A DNA stretch of 64,000 nucleotides from Rhynchopus sp. YZ270_cl-10 (taxonomy: Eukaryota > Euglenozoa > Diplonemea > Diplonemida > Diplonemidae). Both the position numbers and the translations under genes were made by a program. The notes under the pieces are model-generated. The model made no database searches. It was not told where the DNA came from and was given only the letters and a program-made list of their open reading frames with translations. This document shows, piece by piece, positions 32,101 through 42,252 of the stretch. Where the stretch lies: assembly GCA_964035575.1 (NCBI GenBank), contig OZ037856.1, positions 1,582,572-1,646,571 on the forward strand, written 5' to 3'. Numbering within the stretch: the first letter of the stretch is position 1; each line of letters begins with the position of its first letter.

Positions 32101-35100
32101 CTGTCCGTTGTGACAAGCGACTCAGTCCTGGGGCAGTACACGTAGCTTTTCCTCAGGGTCCACTCTGCTTTATCTCTGGAGAAGGCAAAGTATTCAGGAA
32201 CAGTGATGTAGTTCAGGGTTTGTATTCCCTGGTACTTGGAAGACGGGTCACGTTTTGCATCGCTATTTGCAGCAAACCAGGCTGTGAGTGTTGTGTCTGT
32301 GGCCTTGTCAAGCGCCTCTGCCTCCTTGCCAGGAAAGTAGTACAGCCTTTGCTGGCCTGCAAGATGAACATCAAGTCTGGTGACACTTGGGTCAATGTAT
32401 CTCATCTTCGTTCCGAGAAGGTATCCAATGGCCTCAAGGGACCCAATGTGTATGCCTGTCAGATAGCTCATGCACTCATCTGTTTTGTTTTTTTCTCCGT
32501 CTTTGGCTGTAACTGACACATTAGCATACTCATCGTCCTTGAACAGATACTTGAAGAGGTATCTGATGACAACTGGAGATCCAACAGCCTCTATGTTGAA
32601 GTGGCTCATGAACTGGGTGAGAAGAACTATGTTGTAGGAAACAACATAGCGGTTGTCTCTACAGCTAGGGTGTACCTTCCCTTCTGTGGCCAGCTTTCTT
32701 GCCCGCTCTTGGTCTTTTTCCGCAACAGCACTTGTTCTCCCATTTTCAGGCCGCATACCATAGCTGTACATTCCTGTCTCAGTTGCTAGGGTATTGTCCC
32801 GAAAGTTTTTTGGGTAGTGCTGTTTGCACCGTGCGTTGCCGTCTGGGCCAGGCACCTTGCATCGTGCACTGGGCACAGTATCACACTTGGTGTGCATCAT
32901 CTGCTCCGACACCAAGTTGTATAGCTCTTCTTGCGTTTCGGGATCAGGCAACTGGCACGACACCGCCATGTCAAAAATGGCTGCAGACTTCGGCTTATGC
33001 TCCTTGGAAACCCACAGAAGAAGATGCAAGTGGGGGAGTCCACGCTTCTGGTACTCCACCACACGAACCATTGCCTGGTACGTCCCGAGTGCATTCTCTT
33101 TCAACTTTCTCTCAAGTTGATCCATCTTGAGGTTGAAGACTCGGTGCACAAGATCAGACCTGTCACAGGGTCTTTCTCCTGGACGCAGCTCCCTGAGAAT
33201 TTCTGGCCAGTGTGGGTTGGCTGTCATGGTCAGGAAATAATCGGGGCAGCCAAGACGGGCCTTCAACGCAAGTGAATCGTTGAGGTCTTGAATTCTAGCT
33301 CTCTTACCACGCGGGTAGCTGGCATAGAGGGTGGTGGTGGCTGTTGTAGTGTCATTGGTCGCATCGTGTGTGGTGACGCGACGGTTTTCCACCACTGTCG
33401 TAACGCGGGCCTCTTCAAGGAATTCTTTTGTTGCATACTTCTTTACTATCTGCTGGCTGTGGTAAGATATGCGTTGCGTAATGGCACGGATGCCAAGCTG
33501 AAGGAAGAAGTATTCGGTCAGCTTGCGCCCTATCAGTGCAGGCCCTGGTTCTCCATCTGGGTTCTTCTCGGTCGCCCGTGAAAACAGGTGGAAGCAGCCA
33601 TACTCCTGTGCTGACACACCACTGTAGGGGTTTGGCGTTGCTTCATCTTTTCGACTGTGTCTCCAACCTGTACTGTCTTTTGGACACACATGTATCAGGG
33701 GAAAACACAGTGGCTCGAACCTGGCATCAAAATCTGATATCTTTCTGCTGTATCTATCGCTTCCTTCACCTTCAGCTTCTCCCTGCATAATAACGCTGTA
33801 CTGCTGCCGGCCCCAACCTGCTGCGTATTTGTGATCATCTGTTCCAGTACTGACAGTATATACAGCACGCAATTCATCTTCTGCAGCGGCGTTTGCGTAC
33901 TCCCGTCCCGTCTTCTCAGGTCCTCGCAGATCGTCAAAGTTGATGGCCACATGTGTATTCTCTTCGGCACTGTCCATCAGAACTGAGGCTCTCCTGAACA
34001 TCCTGACATAACAATTGTCTTTCAGCATGGTCATGATGTCCTGGTAGAGGGTTGTGTCGCGTTCCAGTTCTGGGATCCTCTCCATCTCTTGCAAGCCTTT
34101 CAAAGCGCGGTCCTGCTCGTTGTATCCACCAACAAACCAGGTTTGGTTTCTTGTTTCCGCATCGTCAGACAGGCCCATAATTTTCTTCACCCCTTTTCCT
34201 TTTACAACTATGTTGTGTATTCCGCGTGTGTTGGAAAACAACTTGTGGGGGGTATGCAATGCCTTGGCCATCTGGTGATAAGAATTCAGGCGGTATGAAT
34301 TCTTAAGAAACGTTTTATCCGAGAACAACCTCTTGTGGTCGTCGTTCTCAAATTCAATTGGTGCAGGGATGTCGCTCGTCTTGATTCTGTTGCAGCAAAT
34401 TCCATATCTCCCTTCTCCTCGGACCTCACCAGAGAAGAGCTTTGCACCACATTTTCTACAGACAGAATTCATCCCCCCAATGTCAGCATAAGACACGCAT
34501 CCATTTGTGTAGTCTTCAAGCTTCATTGCAGCTGAGTGGAGGCTTGGGTCAAGACTTCTCCCACACATTTCCGAAGTAGAAACCCTATTTTCGAATTCTG
34601 CAACTAATGCTTGACAGATGGGCCCGTTTGTTCTCAGCGTATCGGACCTCTTCTCGATCCATCTTTCACAGATGTCATTTGCACAGTTCTCTATTGATCC
34701 AAGAATGTACGGAGAAAGTCCTTGCATGCCATCACGTTTTTCTTCCTCAAGCAACTTGATTTTCTTCTTGTCGGAAGGTGTGAGAGAATCAAGAGAACAG
34801 TTCCAGCGAGACTCTAACTCCGGATGTACAGAGAAGAGATCTCTGAACGAAGCTTTATTAGTTATTGTTCTTATAGAAGCAATAACGTACGCAAGACGGC
34901 ATTTTGCAACGTGCGTGATGTGCATGTGCCTGAAGAGACAATGTGGATCATGTGTTTTTGTTTTGTTGTATCTCTGTAAACACCACTCACAGACATCACA
35001 TTGAGTGTGTGGTGTTTCGTACTGGCTGCAGAAAAAATTTATATCTTCTAACTGCATTCGTGATGTTTCAGCTGAGAGACGCAAAGATTCACGCATGTTC

Positions 35101-35204
35101 GTCAGGTATCTAGACCAGTCCTTCGATGGGGGCTCTCTGGCGCAGTCATCAAAGTCTTCTTCTATCATATGGCCATAGAGATTTTGATATCCCCCTTCAA
35201 ACAT
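29154..35204 (-). CDS. Helitron RepHel protein with C-terminal OTU domain (family A, copy 2)
   Basis: 2016 residues, nearly identical to 2515-8574. The few indels are whole codons: the EGEGEG run is two residues shorter, two residues are missing near position 64, and one Asn is added near the OTU domain. All key residues are kept: GLPHLHLLLW, YLFKYLFK, GAAGTGKT, DEV, LGGDFKQILPV, INKSQGQTL, GDGTCFYHA and DHFNIGTG. Retention of a 6-kb open frame in both copies suggests either a very recent duplication or continuing function. The start codon context AAACTATG matches that of the neighbouring Rep-only gene. Confidence 0.93.
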   Translation of the reverse strand: MFEGGYQNLYGHMIEEDFDDCAREPPSKDWSRYLTNMRESLRLSAETSRMQLEDINFFCSQYETPHTQCDVCEWCLQRYNKTKTHDPHCLFRHMHITHVAKCRLAYVIASIRTITNKASFRDLFSVHPELESRWNCSLDSLTPSDKKKIKLLEEEKRDGMQGLSPYILGSIENCANDICERWIEKRSDTLRTNGPICQALVAEFENRVSTSEMCGRSLDPSLHSAAMKLEDYTNGCVSYADIGGMNSVCRKCGAKLFSGEVRGEGRYGICCNRIKTSDIPAPIEFENDDHKRLFSDKTFLKNSYRLNSYHQMAKALHTPHKLFSNTRGIHNIVVKGKGVKKIMGLSDDAETRNQTWFVGGYNEQDRALKGLQEMERIPELERDTTLYQDIMTMLKDNCYVRMFRRASVLMDSAEENTHVAINFDDLRGPEKTGREYANAAAEDELRAVYTVSTGTDDHKYAAGWGRQQYSVIMQGEAEGEGSDRYSRKISDFDARFEPLCFPLIHVCPKDSTGWRHSRKDEATPNPYSGVSAQEYGCFHLFSRATEKNPDGEPGPALIGRKLTEYFFLQLGIRAITQRISYHSQQIVKKYATKEFLEEARVTTVVENRRVTTHDATNDTTTATTTLYASYPRGKRARIQDLNDSLALKARLGCPDYFLTMTANPHWPEILRELRPGERPCDRSDLVHRVFNLKMDQLERKLKENALGTYQAMVRVVEYQKRGLPHLHLLLWVSKEHKPKSAAIFDMAVSCQLPDPETQEELYNLVSEQMMHTKCDTVPSARCKVPGPDGNARCKQHYPKNFRDNTLATETGMYSYGMRPENGRTSAVAEKDQERARKLATEGKVHPSCRDNRYVVSYNIVLLTQFMSHFNIEAVGSPVVIRYLFKYLFKDDEYANVSVTAKDGEKNKTDECMSYLTGIHIGSLEAIGYLLGTKMRYIDPSVTRLDVHLAGQQRLYYFPGKEAEALDKATDTTLTAWFAANSDAKRDPSSKYQGIQTLNYITVPEYFAFSRDKAEWTLRKSYVYCPRTESLVTTDRSRAAKSHLLAIGRLYRTPVLDKELQALRTILMVRKGPTSFDDLMTVEGKKCESFTDAANEMGLLQDGELVKLTLVDAVKTTVSGRCLRFTLAVLLNSFAIPPNNMKELWKTYKVELCKRPLKQGETAPDEEATVSEQEENEALLDIQNVLRNICGSDVKLEVFGLPTPTAAMRSANDGVSWVMKDEIYNMEKQWQEWEKIEPKLNTKQREAVQRVQLSVTQGKGEMFLLQGAAGTGKTFTYQAMLSWCRSHRGVPAQGDTHRPNIALAVASSGIAAMLLPGGRTSHNRFKFPLDLYPDDHHSVCKLTKEIEDLIRATDLIVFDEVVMANRGHIELLDRTCRKVTGKAMWFGGITVVLGGDFKQILPVTEGDKSATLKNCLHTSPLFQNMTMLSLIEIMRQKDDKNWATYLGTIGDGSCNDRDGSISLPRNLYRKDCGDYVVPDDLITHVFPLIGEGVVGNGMILAPTNKAQKAMNNICLKRLCGKQKEVLHEFQLTGKDTCTEESVEGESAIDSDVMNAYQQTGIPDHCITVKVGAPLMLLKNLNPPKGLCNGTRFIVTGVTQLNIQGIIVGDPKRVGTAVNIPRVKNTPDEKKAGFSMQRVQFPVALSFASTINKSQGQTLDRVGLDLTESQCFAHGQLYVALSRCPKAEHVKVAVPLKKWTKSNRTIVEPYRVSNPVYKDMLKSVSDRGLEGIFIQLTEAEEAMLQSYHVMTDKEYSEQTHRQAKMPPPSNDHKFWDPMPMQCESIQFEDAEDLVYVAKKRKRDPEDKSPKKRKKNNPTSAETTTAQKPKLFITRVLGDGTCFYHAVDQSITKRIGQGNQLRRELELFVMQYSTTIKHHPLIVPENANTVSSIVGTYNALMNRITGRIDGTYATSDYAEQIEFALVSLLKRVLITIVKMNQDNNKPSSFHFLGNNLSTEQVLANIPAKDRIILLHTANPDHFNIGTGSPEHELETHKSGLEQLHRGFPNEILYQVDWEL

Positions 35205-35249
35205 AGTTTACGGTGTGTTATGTTTTTCTGTTATGTAGTGACTGGTGAT

Positions 35250-35370
35250 GAATAAAAATGTTCTCAGAATTATTGAAAAAATATGTTATTCCTTTTTTGT
35301 TGTTGTATCATGTGCTTTGATATTCTGTGTCTGACAAAATATACAAATAAAATGGGGGAGTAGGAAAAAT
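35250..35370 (-). promoter_or_regulatory. Upstream module of Helitron A, copy 2
   Basis: Counterpart of 8620-8740 with GATATTCTGTGTCTGACAAA followed by ATATACAAATAAAATG. It lies in the 314-bp gap between the RepHel and Rep-only genes, which has no other recognisable content beyond CACAAACCCGCAAGCCC at about 35421. Confidence 0.5.
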
Positions 35371-35518
35371 TAGGAAAACAAATAACAAACAAAAAGTAAC
35401 TGAGGGATACAAACAAAACCCACAAACCCGCAAGCCCACAAAGACATATCCCCACTTATCGCTATTTGGCATTTCGTTTTATTTTTTATCTTTAATGTTC
35501 ACAACTCTACCACACAAA

Positions 35519-36085
35519 TCATTGCATCAATAGACCTGCCACAGGCTCCCCCTTGAATAAGTATTTAAACAAATACTTAACAACAAGGACCCTTCGCACT
35601 GTCTCAATGTTTCTATTGCGCAAATGTTTCAGGAGAAGACTGTAATGAACCACCCACCTGTTGTTCATCAGATACTGACTGAAAGCTTTGTGGAGGTTTG
35701 GGTGTGGTCCAGGGAGTTGTACGATGTGATCCACAGGGTTCTTCGGTGAAGTTTTGTTGTTGTTCCAAAAGATTGCGTGAGCATGGGGCAGACCCCTCTT
35801 CTGGTACTCCGTCACAATCACCGTTGCGATGTTTTCCCCAAGAACATTATTTTTTCTGATATAATTTACAAGCTCCTTAACCTTGAGGCAGAACACGCGG
35901 TGTACCAGATCCTGTTTGCGGGTTTGCGGACGGTCCATAGCTGTCTCTCCTTCTGGGTTGAACTTTATGGTGAAGAATAAATCAGCTTCCCCATAGGATT
36001 CTCCGTGACGAAAAGCCGTAATGCAATGTTGGTCAGCCTTCATTGTAAGAACGTCAGGACGTGCCTTCACAGCGTACTCAGACAT
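35519..36085 (-). CDS. Rep-only (HUH nuclease) Helitron derivative, copy 2
   Basis: 188 residues. It begins earlier than copy 1 and includes more of Rep motif 1 (DLFFTIKFNP), then HUH GLPHAHAIFW and KYLFKYLFKG, stopping at the same LLMQ end. The same 75-residue piece between motifs is missing. It differs from copy 1 at roughly one residue in five, far more than the flanking genes differ, yet frame and catalytic stretches persist. One difference is an insertion of about 15 bp of octamer-like sequence (TGTTTGCGGGTTTGC) that adds QTRKQ-type residues in frame. The start has the AAACTATG context. Function unproven. Confidence 0.75.
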   Translation of the reverse strand: MSEYAVKARPDVLTMKADQHCITAFRHGESYGEADLFFTIKFNPEGETAMDRPQTRKQDLVHRVFCLKVKELVNYIRKNNVLGENIATVIVTEYQKRGLPHAHAIFWNNNKTSPKNPVDHIVQLPGPHPNLHKAFSQYLMNNRWVVHYSLLLKHLRNRNIETVRRVLVVKYLFKYLFKGEPVAGLLMQ

Positions 36086-36104
36086 AGTTTATTTGTGTGT
36101 TTTG

Positions 36105-36220
36105 TATTTCCTTCTAATGATAAATAAAAATATATGCTTACAGAAAAAAAGAAATTTTCTATTTTTTATTGTATCTGATATTCTGTGTCTGGAAAAATAT
36201 ACAAATAAAACGTAAAACAA
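36105..36220 (-). promoter_or_regulatory. Upstream module of the Rep-only gene, copy 2
   Basis: Counterpart of 9400-9515: CTGATATTCTGTGTCTGGAA followed by ATATACAAATAAAACG. The rest of 36221-36605 is AT-rich, with a short TTTGCGGGTTTGCG insertion at about 36333 that copy 1 lacks. Confidence 0.5.
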
Positions 36221-36605
36221 AAAAAAGTTAATTGACGACAGTTTCTCTTTTTTCGTGGCTCAAACGACATAAAATGGGAGGGGAAAAAATAAAAGTTGTT
36301 TGTTTCCACACCACTTCTGTTTCATATGAAATTTGCGGGTTTGCGAAAGTCTATTGGCTGTCCTTACAAGCGCCTGCCAAAACGCTCGCCTTGTAGGTGT
36401 GGACTTTTTATATATATTTTTTTCCCTTTTTTTTTCGACTTACGGTATGGATGTGTTTTTTTGAAGTACAGAACGTGTAGTAGACACAGAGGAAAAAGGA
36501 AGTGAGGGAAAACAAGCCCGGGGCTCAAATACTACGACTACTGAACGGAATAAACGGAAAACAAAAAAAAGCAATTTTACTGGATGAAAAAATATTGACA
36601 ATTTC

Positions 36606-37468
36606 TTAAAAATATTCCTCATCATCATCATCCTCATCATCATCCTCCGCAGGGATGATGATTTCTGTGAGTGGGATGGGAGTGACCTGGGGGGTGTCTC
36701 GGGGGGTGGCTGGGACCTCTGGTGTGGCGGTCTCAACCTTTGTGGGGGTGGTCACTCGTGATTTTTTTTTGTAAGCCCTTGTGGTTTTCTTCTCCTCATG
36801 TACTTGCATATGGCTAATTAATGCTGAGGACTTTTTGAAGGTCCGACAGCATGTTTCGCACTCCCAAGGAGAGAGAGGGGTGGTGACCTGGGGGGTGTCT
36901 GGGGGGGTGCCTGGTGGGGTGCCTGGGGGGGCGGCTGGGGGGGCGGCTGGGGCCTCTGGTGTGGGGGTATCAAGCGTTCTAGCATCCTGTGGCCTCGCAT
37001 TGTTCTGTGATTAATAATTGTATTTGTAAATAATGCTAATTGAATAAAACCAAATAGTCATTATACCTTTGGTGTACTAACCCTCCTCCTCTTGTTTTGA
37101 TGTTCAACGATGTGTTCCATCGCACGTTCATGCTGTGTTAAGAAGAATTTGAAAGTAATAACTGTAATATTACATACCAGTGATGTGTAGAAGCTGTGGG
37201 CGGAATGGATCATGATGTGAGCTTCTGTGAGTTGCCTGCACATTTCTTTAGTTTTCTCCATCTGGATATGTAGATCCGCAATCAGACTCGCAAGACTATC
37301 ATCAACCGGCTCGTTAAGCACATTGTTTCTGACAACGTCATCCGGGAGCTCATCATCCGTTGGTGCATTAGGCTCTTCTTCTTTAGTCTTCGGAGTTGGA
37401 AGGAGCATCGGGGCTTCCGCAAGGAGATTGGTGGACTGAAGAGCAGCACTCCACGGTGTAGGCTTCAT
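36606..37468 (-). CDS. Coiled-coil/C2H2 zinc-finger protein beside Helitron, copy 2 (three exons)
   Basis: Exons 37468-37178, 37132-37067 and 37004-36606 (minus strand) give 251 residues; introns are 45 and 62 nt and all joins are phase 0. The start is chosen at MKPTPW by alignment with MDPKKPTPW of copy 1; an upstream ATG at 37576 would add unconserved residues. Exons 1 and 2 are close to copy 1. Exon 3 is much more diverged: the Pro-rich segment is longer and different, the finger reads CETCCRTF..H..H, the QVTTP repeats are fewer, and the acidic DDDEDDDDEEYF end is kept. Exon 3 has no ATG at the position where copy 1 has one, which supports the spliced model. Confidence 0.75.
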
Positions 37469-37811
37469 GTTGTTGTTTTTGTTTGTGTCGTAGGATTTTC
37501 TGGGGGAAGGGAGTGAATAAGAGAAATATAGTAGGACTACCACAAAAATGGTATCTCCTGGGCTAGGCCAGACCAAAAATCTAATTCATCTCCATCCATC
37601 TCATGCCTAAAATTAAATTTGGGTAAGGTGGCATTCCCTCCTGCACACATCCCGCACCGCAGGGAAACACCAATACATATACAACTAACCAGTCAACTCG
37701 TAAACCTGTGTAGTCAATTTTGCTGTTTTTACGGTGTTTTCTATTGGTCAGTGAGTTTGTAGGAGTGCCGTCACCATAGGAATAGTAATCTGAACATATA
37801 TTAGCAATATT

Positions 37812-37962
37812 GTGTATACTGTGTATACTATGTATTCTGTGTATACTGTGTATACTGTGTATACTGTGTATACTGTGTATACTGTGAAAACTGTGTATAC
37901 TGTGTATACTGTGTATACTGTGTATACTGTGTATACTGTGTATACTGTGTATACTGTGTATA
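37812..37962 (+). repeat. TGTATACTG 9-bp minisatellite, copy 2
   Basis: Counterpart of 11015-11403, reduced to one array of about 17 units with variants (CTATGTATT, CTGTGAAAA). The remaining 37469-38154 has the spacer CACCATAGGAATAGTAATCT and no gene. Confidence 0.95.
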
Positions 37963-38154
37963 TTTACTATTACGGGTTTGCTATTGTGTGGAAATATTAT
38001 TGGGTGTGTCCAGGGGTAAACAGCACACTCACAGAACAGACTGGAAAAGTGTATCTCCCTTTACCTCACACTCCCCTCTTGGTTTTGTAAACCACCCAGG
38101 CACCCCTCATCTTCCATACCACACAGCCTAACACACATTTTTGTTGAACACAAC

Positions 38155-38829
38155 ATGAACACACTGTTAGAAGGCAAAGTGATAGAAGCAAGAGACCCTG
38201 GAAACCGTGCCCAGCTTGTTGCATTCCATTTTTCAGAAACATGTGAAACGAAAGGACGAACAGCATATCTTCAAGGAACCCTTGGAAATAGACCACTGAA
38301 TGTGTGCATACTATTTCACAGAGGGAAATGTAAGTCACAGAAGACATGCCGTCAACTACATGTGAGTCCAGATGCTGTGGACAGACTTCGCGATGAAATG
38401 GCGGGCCAGTGCTGCGCGCTTCATTCCGGAAAATGGACCAGCAAAAAATGCTTCATGTTGAAGGGCAAGGACAACATAGCATTGCTCTCTGTGAGCAATT
38501 TCAGTAGTACAAGAGGTTTGGAGGAGCTTTTGCGCCGGGGGGACAAGATTATTGTACAAAAGAACAGGATTTGTGGGCTGAACAAATTGAAGAGGTGCAA
38601 ATGGGGGGAGCGTTGTATCAACATCCATATATGCCGAGAACTTGACCTGGAGAACCTTGCATCATTCTGCCCTTCCAGTACTTGCTCCAGCAGTGAATCC
38701 TATCCTGCAGACACCTGGCAGGAAGGCAGCACCTCGAGCAGCAAATCTAGTGTTGATACCCTATTCCCCTCTTCAGCATCTGAAATAACCTTCATGGCAC
38801 TGAACAGGTTTGCTGCACACTGGGTTTAA
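38155..38829 (+). CDS. Tandem CCCH zinc-finger protein, copy 2
   Basis: 224 residues, close to 11640-12305, with both C-x7-C-x5-C-x3-H fingers intact. Differences are a few substitutions (for example KWTSKKCFM for KWVSKKCVM) and three added residues in the Ser-rich tail, where indels keep the frame. This pattern, with changes confined to the tail, suggests that the fingers are under constraint. Confidence 0.8.
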   Translation: MNTLLEGKVIEARDPGNRAQLVAFHFSETCETKGRTAYLQGTLGNRPLNVCILFHRGKCKSQKTCRQLHVSPDAVDRLRDEMAGQCCALHSGKWTSKKCFMLKGKDNIALLSVSNFSSTRGLEELLRRGDKIIVQKNRICGLNKLKRCKWGERCINIHICRELDLENLASFCPSSTCSSSESYPADTWQEGSTSSSKSSVDTLFPSSASEITFMALNRFAAHWV

Positions 38830-39023
38830 TAAATAAAACCAAGACAAAAGAAAACAAAAATTAAGAACACTCCAAATGAAATAATATTGCAACCCATCCC
38901 AATTATTACTTATCCCTCCCTCTGTTTTTCTTGTATTCTTTAAGTTTTTGTTGTCTTACTCAACGGACTAACAACAAATAACAGGCCACTACTACAAATA
39001 TACTGTAACACAACAAGAACACA

Positions 39024-40253
39024 ATGAGCTCAGTAGATTCTGTTCGGCAGTATTCTGTAATATCAACAGCAGGAGGCAGCATAGGAAACACAGACTCAGA
39101 CTTTGAACCCAGCGGTTGCTTCAACATCACTGACATTGCAGGACCCACCAATCCAGTGGAGCGAGGATACGCATCAGTTCTGCTGAATGGCTTACAACTT
39201 ATACGTTGCAACCTCCCGCTCCCAGGGAAAGAAGAAACACTCACAGTGTCAGCTAATGAAGACATAAACATCACTGGGGAAAAGGGCGGGCTTGGCCTTG
39301 ACGCTCTCTTTATCACAACTCATGATCCGCTTCCTAGGAGTGCATGGAATGCAACCCTGGAATGTACCTGTGAAGGCCGTGAGGACTTTGAAGTTGATCT
39401 TGGGAACCTCGTGCAATCTCAGGATGCATCACACTCCGGCCACTACATTGCATACCACCCAACTACATTCACAGTGAAGGTTCAACACATGCCAATTGAC
39501 AATGTGAAGCAAGGGTCCGCAGAGAGGCAACTTGTTAAAGAGGTCAGAGCTATTTTGGAAAACCCACGGCTGAATGTGTGCAGAGGTTCTCTGGGGTCTA
39601 TTGTGCTGAGCAACAAAGCGAAGGAGAGTCCACTCTACGACAATGTTGTGGGGAAATGCTACGGTGGTGCCTGGCAGGAATTTCTCAGGGCCCATCCTGA
39701 GAACTTCTCTCTGTTCCACTATTCTGATGAGGATATTGTTGAAAATTATCTTGCTCCACAGATAAAAAAGTCTGATGCACGTGTATGCCTCTTTGGAACA
39801 CCGCTATCTTCAGTGCGCGAAATAGACAAGTCGAGAAGCAAGGTCCAACGTGAAGATGAGGAAAATCTTAAAAAGGCCCTGCTAGGAATGCTCTCTAAAG
39901 GCCCCATGTCCCAGAAGGAGCTGTTGCAGAAGTTGAATGGATTTGAAGTGTTCACAAACTCTCTATTCCCAAGCCACTCTCTTCTCATGCGGTTTCTCTC
40001 CAGACACGATAAAACATTTGTGTGGACAGCAGGGCCCGGCCAGCCTACGCGTATTGGCCTGGCTTCTTCTGATAGAATTCTCTGCCACGACAGTCAGCAC
40101 ATAAAACCTAGCACAAGTAGCACAGCTCAGAAGCACAGCCTACCTCGTTTTCTCAATCAGCACATAGGGTTCAACATGAAGCCAACTTCTGAACAGCAGC
40201 CAGTGTACCGACATGATCCATACAGCACCGTGCCATTCTACTATTCCCAATAA
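39024..40253 (+). CDS. Unrecognised protein with two possible winged-helix segments, copy 2
   Basis: 409 residues, one shorter than 12499-13731 and otherwise nearly the same. Both helix-rich segments (about 168-245 and 281-347) are kept. The single-residue length difference lies in the low-complexity tail near the QHIKPSTSS stretch. It sits 194 bp after the CCCH gene, as in copy 1. Confidence 0.6.
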   Translation: MSSVDSVRQYSVISTAGGSIGNTDSDFEPSGCFNITDIAGPTNPVERGYASVLLNGLQLIRCNLPLPGKEETLTVSANEDINITGEKGGLGLDALFITTHDPLPRSAWNATLECTCEGREDFEVDLGNLVQSQDASHSGHYIAYHPTTFTVKVQHMPIDNVKQGSAERQLVKEVRAILENPRLNVCRGSLGSIVLSNKAKESPLYDNVVGKCYGGAWQEFLRAHPENFSLFHYSDEDIVENYLAPQIKKSDARVCLFGTPLSSVREIDKSRSKVQREDEENLKKALLGMLSKGPMSQKELLQKLNGFEVFTNSLFPSHSLLMRFLSRHDKTFVWTAGPGQPTRIGLASSDRILCHDSQHIKPSTSSTAQKHSLPRFLNQHIGFNMKPTSEQQPVYRHDPYSTVPFYYSQ

Positions 40254-40759
40254 TATGTAACTACGCCAGTTCCAAAGATGACCAGTCACCCATATGTGAA
40301 CCCCTCTACCTACCCTCACATAAAAAAAAAGAAGAAAAAAAAGAAAGAAAGCAAATAAAGAAGGATGCAAAGAGAGAAAAAAAGAAATAAAGAGCTTGCA
40401 CTGTTTCACAAAAATGAAGGAAAAGAAAAAAAGTGATATCTCCCCCACTCTCTCTGCTTATACATAGTTTTTTACCTTCCCCCAGCCAAGAAACAACAAC
40501 ACATCACACCACAGCTCCAGAGAACCACAACTTCATGTGTACAAGGGCAGTACACATTCACACACCTCTCTCGGTTTCTAGGCTTCTAGGGAAAGGTTCT
40601 AGGCACTCCCGTGGTGTTACTCACCCACAAACCTACGCAAACCCAAAAGGCATGAGGCAATGTCCTCAGAATCCTCCACTGACCCCCCCAGTCCTCTCAT
40701 TTGCAAGTCTCCACACCTCTCAGCACAGGAACACCTAAGACAACACACGGGGGGGTTGT

Positions 40760-40815
40760 AATTTATGGACAGATTTTACGGATATTCTGTCCATAAATTT
40801 GGTTCTGTCCATAAA
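40760..40815. promoter_or_regulatory. Triple-arm hairpin upstream of actin, copy 2
   Basis: Identical to 14248-14302: 14-bp perfect stem (40760-40773 with 40786-40799), 12-nt loop TTTTACGGATAT, and a third TCTGTCCATAAAA arm. It lies about 250 bp before the actin start. The rest of 40254-41064 resembles copy 1 and has no other feature. Confidence 0.65.
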
Positions 40816-41064
40816 AGCTCAATTTTTGCATTCGGAAAATTTGCCAGGATTTTGCTTTTTTTTTGGTGCACATGGTGTTTTCTCTTTGGTTTTCTGGTTT
40901 CTCGCTGGGTTTGGAGGTCCCTGCTGTGTGTGTGTGGGTTGTGGCCCTGACCGTGAACCACCCACCCTACGTGGCCCACCCCCCAAACCCCCCCACCACA
41001 AGTATATACCCACAGACTCAAACCACAGAACAACACATACCCTTAAACACATACAAACTTCAAC

Positions 41065-42252
41065 ATGGATGATGACCAGCAAGCAATCGTCTGTGACAAT
41101 GGGTCTGGGATGGTGAAGGCAGGTTTCGCAGGAGACGATGCCCCGAGGTCCGTGTTTCCGTCCATTGTTGGAAGGCCAAAGACCGCTGCAGCAATGATGG
41201 GAACAGCAAAGAAGGAAGCCTATATTGGTGACGATGCACAGTCCAAGCGTGGTATTCTGCTGATCAAGTATCCGATTGAGCATGGTATCATCACAAACTG
41301 GGATGACATGGAAAAGATCTGGCACCACACCTTCTTCAACGAGCTCCGTGTTGCACCTGAGGATCACCCTGTGCTTCTCACAGAAGCGCCCATGAACCCA
41401 AAGGCCAACCGTGAAAAGATGACACAGATCATGTTTGAGACGTTCAACAGCCCTGCAATGTACGTTGGGATCCAGGCGGTGCTGTCCCTGTACTCGTCTG
41501 GACGCACAACAGGAATTGTTCTTGACTCAGGAGATGGTGTGACCCACACAGTTCCCATCTACGAGGGGTACTCTCTGCCACACGCCGTGCTTCGTATTGA
41601 CATGGCTGGAAGAGACATGACAGACTGGATGATTAAGCTTCTGACAGAACGTGGTAACAGCTTTGTCACCTCTGCAGAGCGCGAGATTGTGCGTGATGTG
41701 AAAGAAAAGCTCGCCTACGTTGCCTTGGTATGCATATTTTGTACAGGAAAAAGAAAACCCAAAAACCCACCACCATTTATTTTACAGGACTTTGACGAGG
41801 AAATGTCCCTGGCCTCGTCATCGTCGTCGTTGGAAAAGGACTACGAGCTTCCCGATGGACAGGTGATCACAGTGGGATCGGAGAGATTCCGTTGCCCTGA
41901 AGCACTCTTCAAGCCACAGTTCATTGGGCTTGAGGCAAATGGCATCCATGAGACGGTGTACAACTCCATCATGAAGTGTGACATCGATGTGCGTAAGGAC
42001 TTGTACGCCAACATTGTTCTCTCAGGGGGAACTACCATGTACGAGGGGCTTGCAGACCGTCTTTCCAAGGAAGTCACAAACCTGGCACCAAACAGCATGA
42101 AGATCAAGGTTGTTGCCCCACCGGAGAGAAAGTACTCTGTGTGGATTGGAGGGTCTATTCTCTCTTCCCTTTCCACCTTTGCGTCCATGTGGGTCAAGAA
42201 GGAGGAGTATGATGAGAGTGGCCCAGGGATTGTTCATAAGAAGTGCTTCTAG
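41065..42252 (+). CDS. Actin, copy 2 (two exons)
   Basis: Exons 41065-41727 and 41788-42252 encode 375 residues; the protein appears the same as that of copy 1. The 60-nt intron (GTATGC..TTTATTTTACAG) has no stop codon and a length divisible by three, so the unspliced message would read through with 20 extra residues. I treat it as an intron because the extra residues fall in a conserved actin stretch (VAL/DFDEEM), have GT..AG ends, and the copy 1 version breaks frame if retained. Confidence 0.95.
   Translation: MDDDQQAIVCDNGSGMVKAGFAGDDAPRSVFPSIVGRPKTAAAMMGTAKKEAYIGDDAQSKRGILLIKYPIEHGIITNWDDMEKIWHHTFFNELRVAPEDHPVLLTEAPMNPKANREKMTQIMFETFNSPAMYVGIQAVLSLYSSGRTTGIVLDSGDGVTHTVPIYEGYSLPHAVLRIDMAGRDMTDWMIKLLTERGNSFVTSAEREIVRDVKEKLAYVALVCIFCTGKRKPKNPPPFILQDFDEEMSLASSSSSLEKDYELPDGQVITVGSERFRCPEALFKPQFIGLEANGIHETVYNSIMKCDIDVRKDLYANIVLSGGTTMYEGLADRLSKEVTNLAPNSMKIKVVAPPERKYSVWIGGSILSSLSTFASMWVKKEEYDESGPGIVHKKCF

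Larger units (their letters stand above)
28836..35370 (-). mobile_element. Helitron, family A, copy 2 (limits approximate)
   Basis: Second copy of the element at 2212-8740, again with an open RepHel gene and 3'-side hairpin. Because the whole surrounding block is duplicated, this is best read as one insertion duplicated with its neighbourhood, not two independent insertions. Confidence 0.6.

Noticed and set aside
36818-37000. Separate Pro/Gln-rich 60-codon frame
   Set aside because: It is an out-of-frame reading of the third exon of the coiled-coil/zinc-finger gene.
41065-42252. A 395-residue actin with a 20-residue insertion
   Set aside because: The insertion has GT..AG ends with TTTTACAG, falls in a conserved stretch, and breaks frame in the other copy, so it is an intron.
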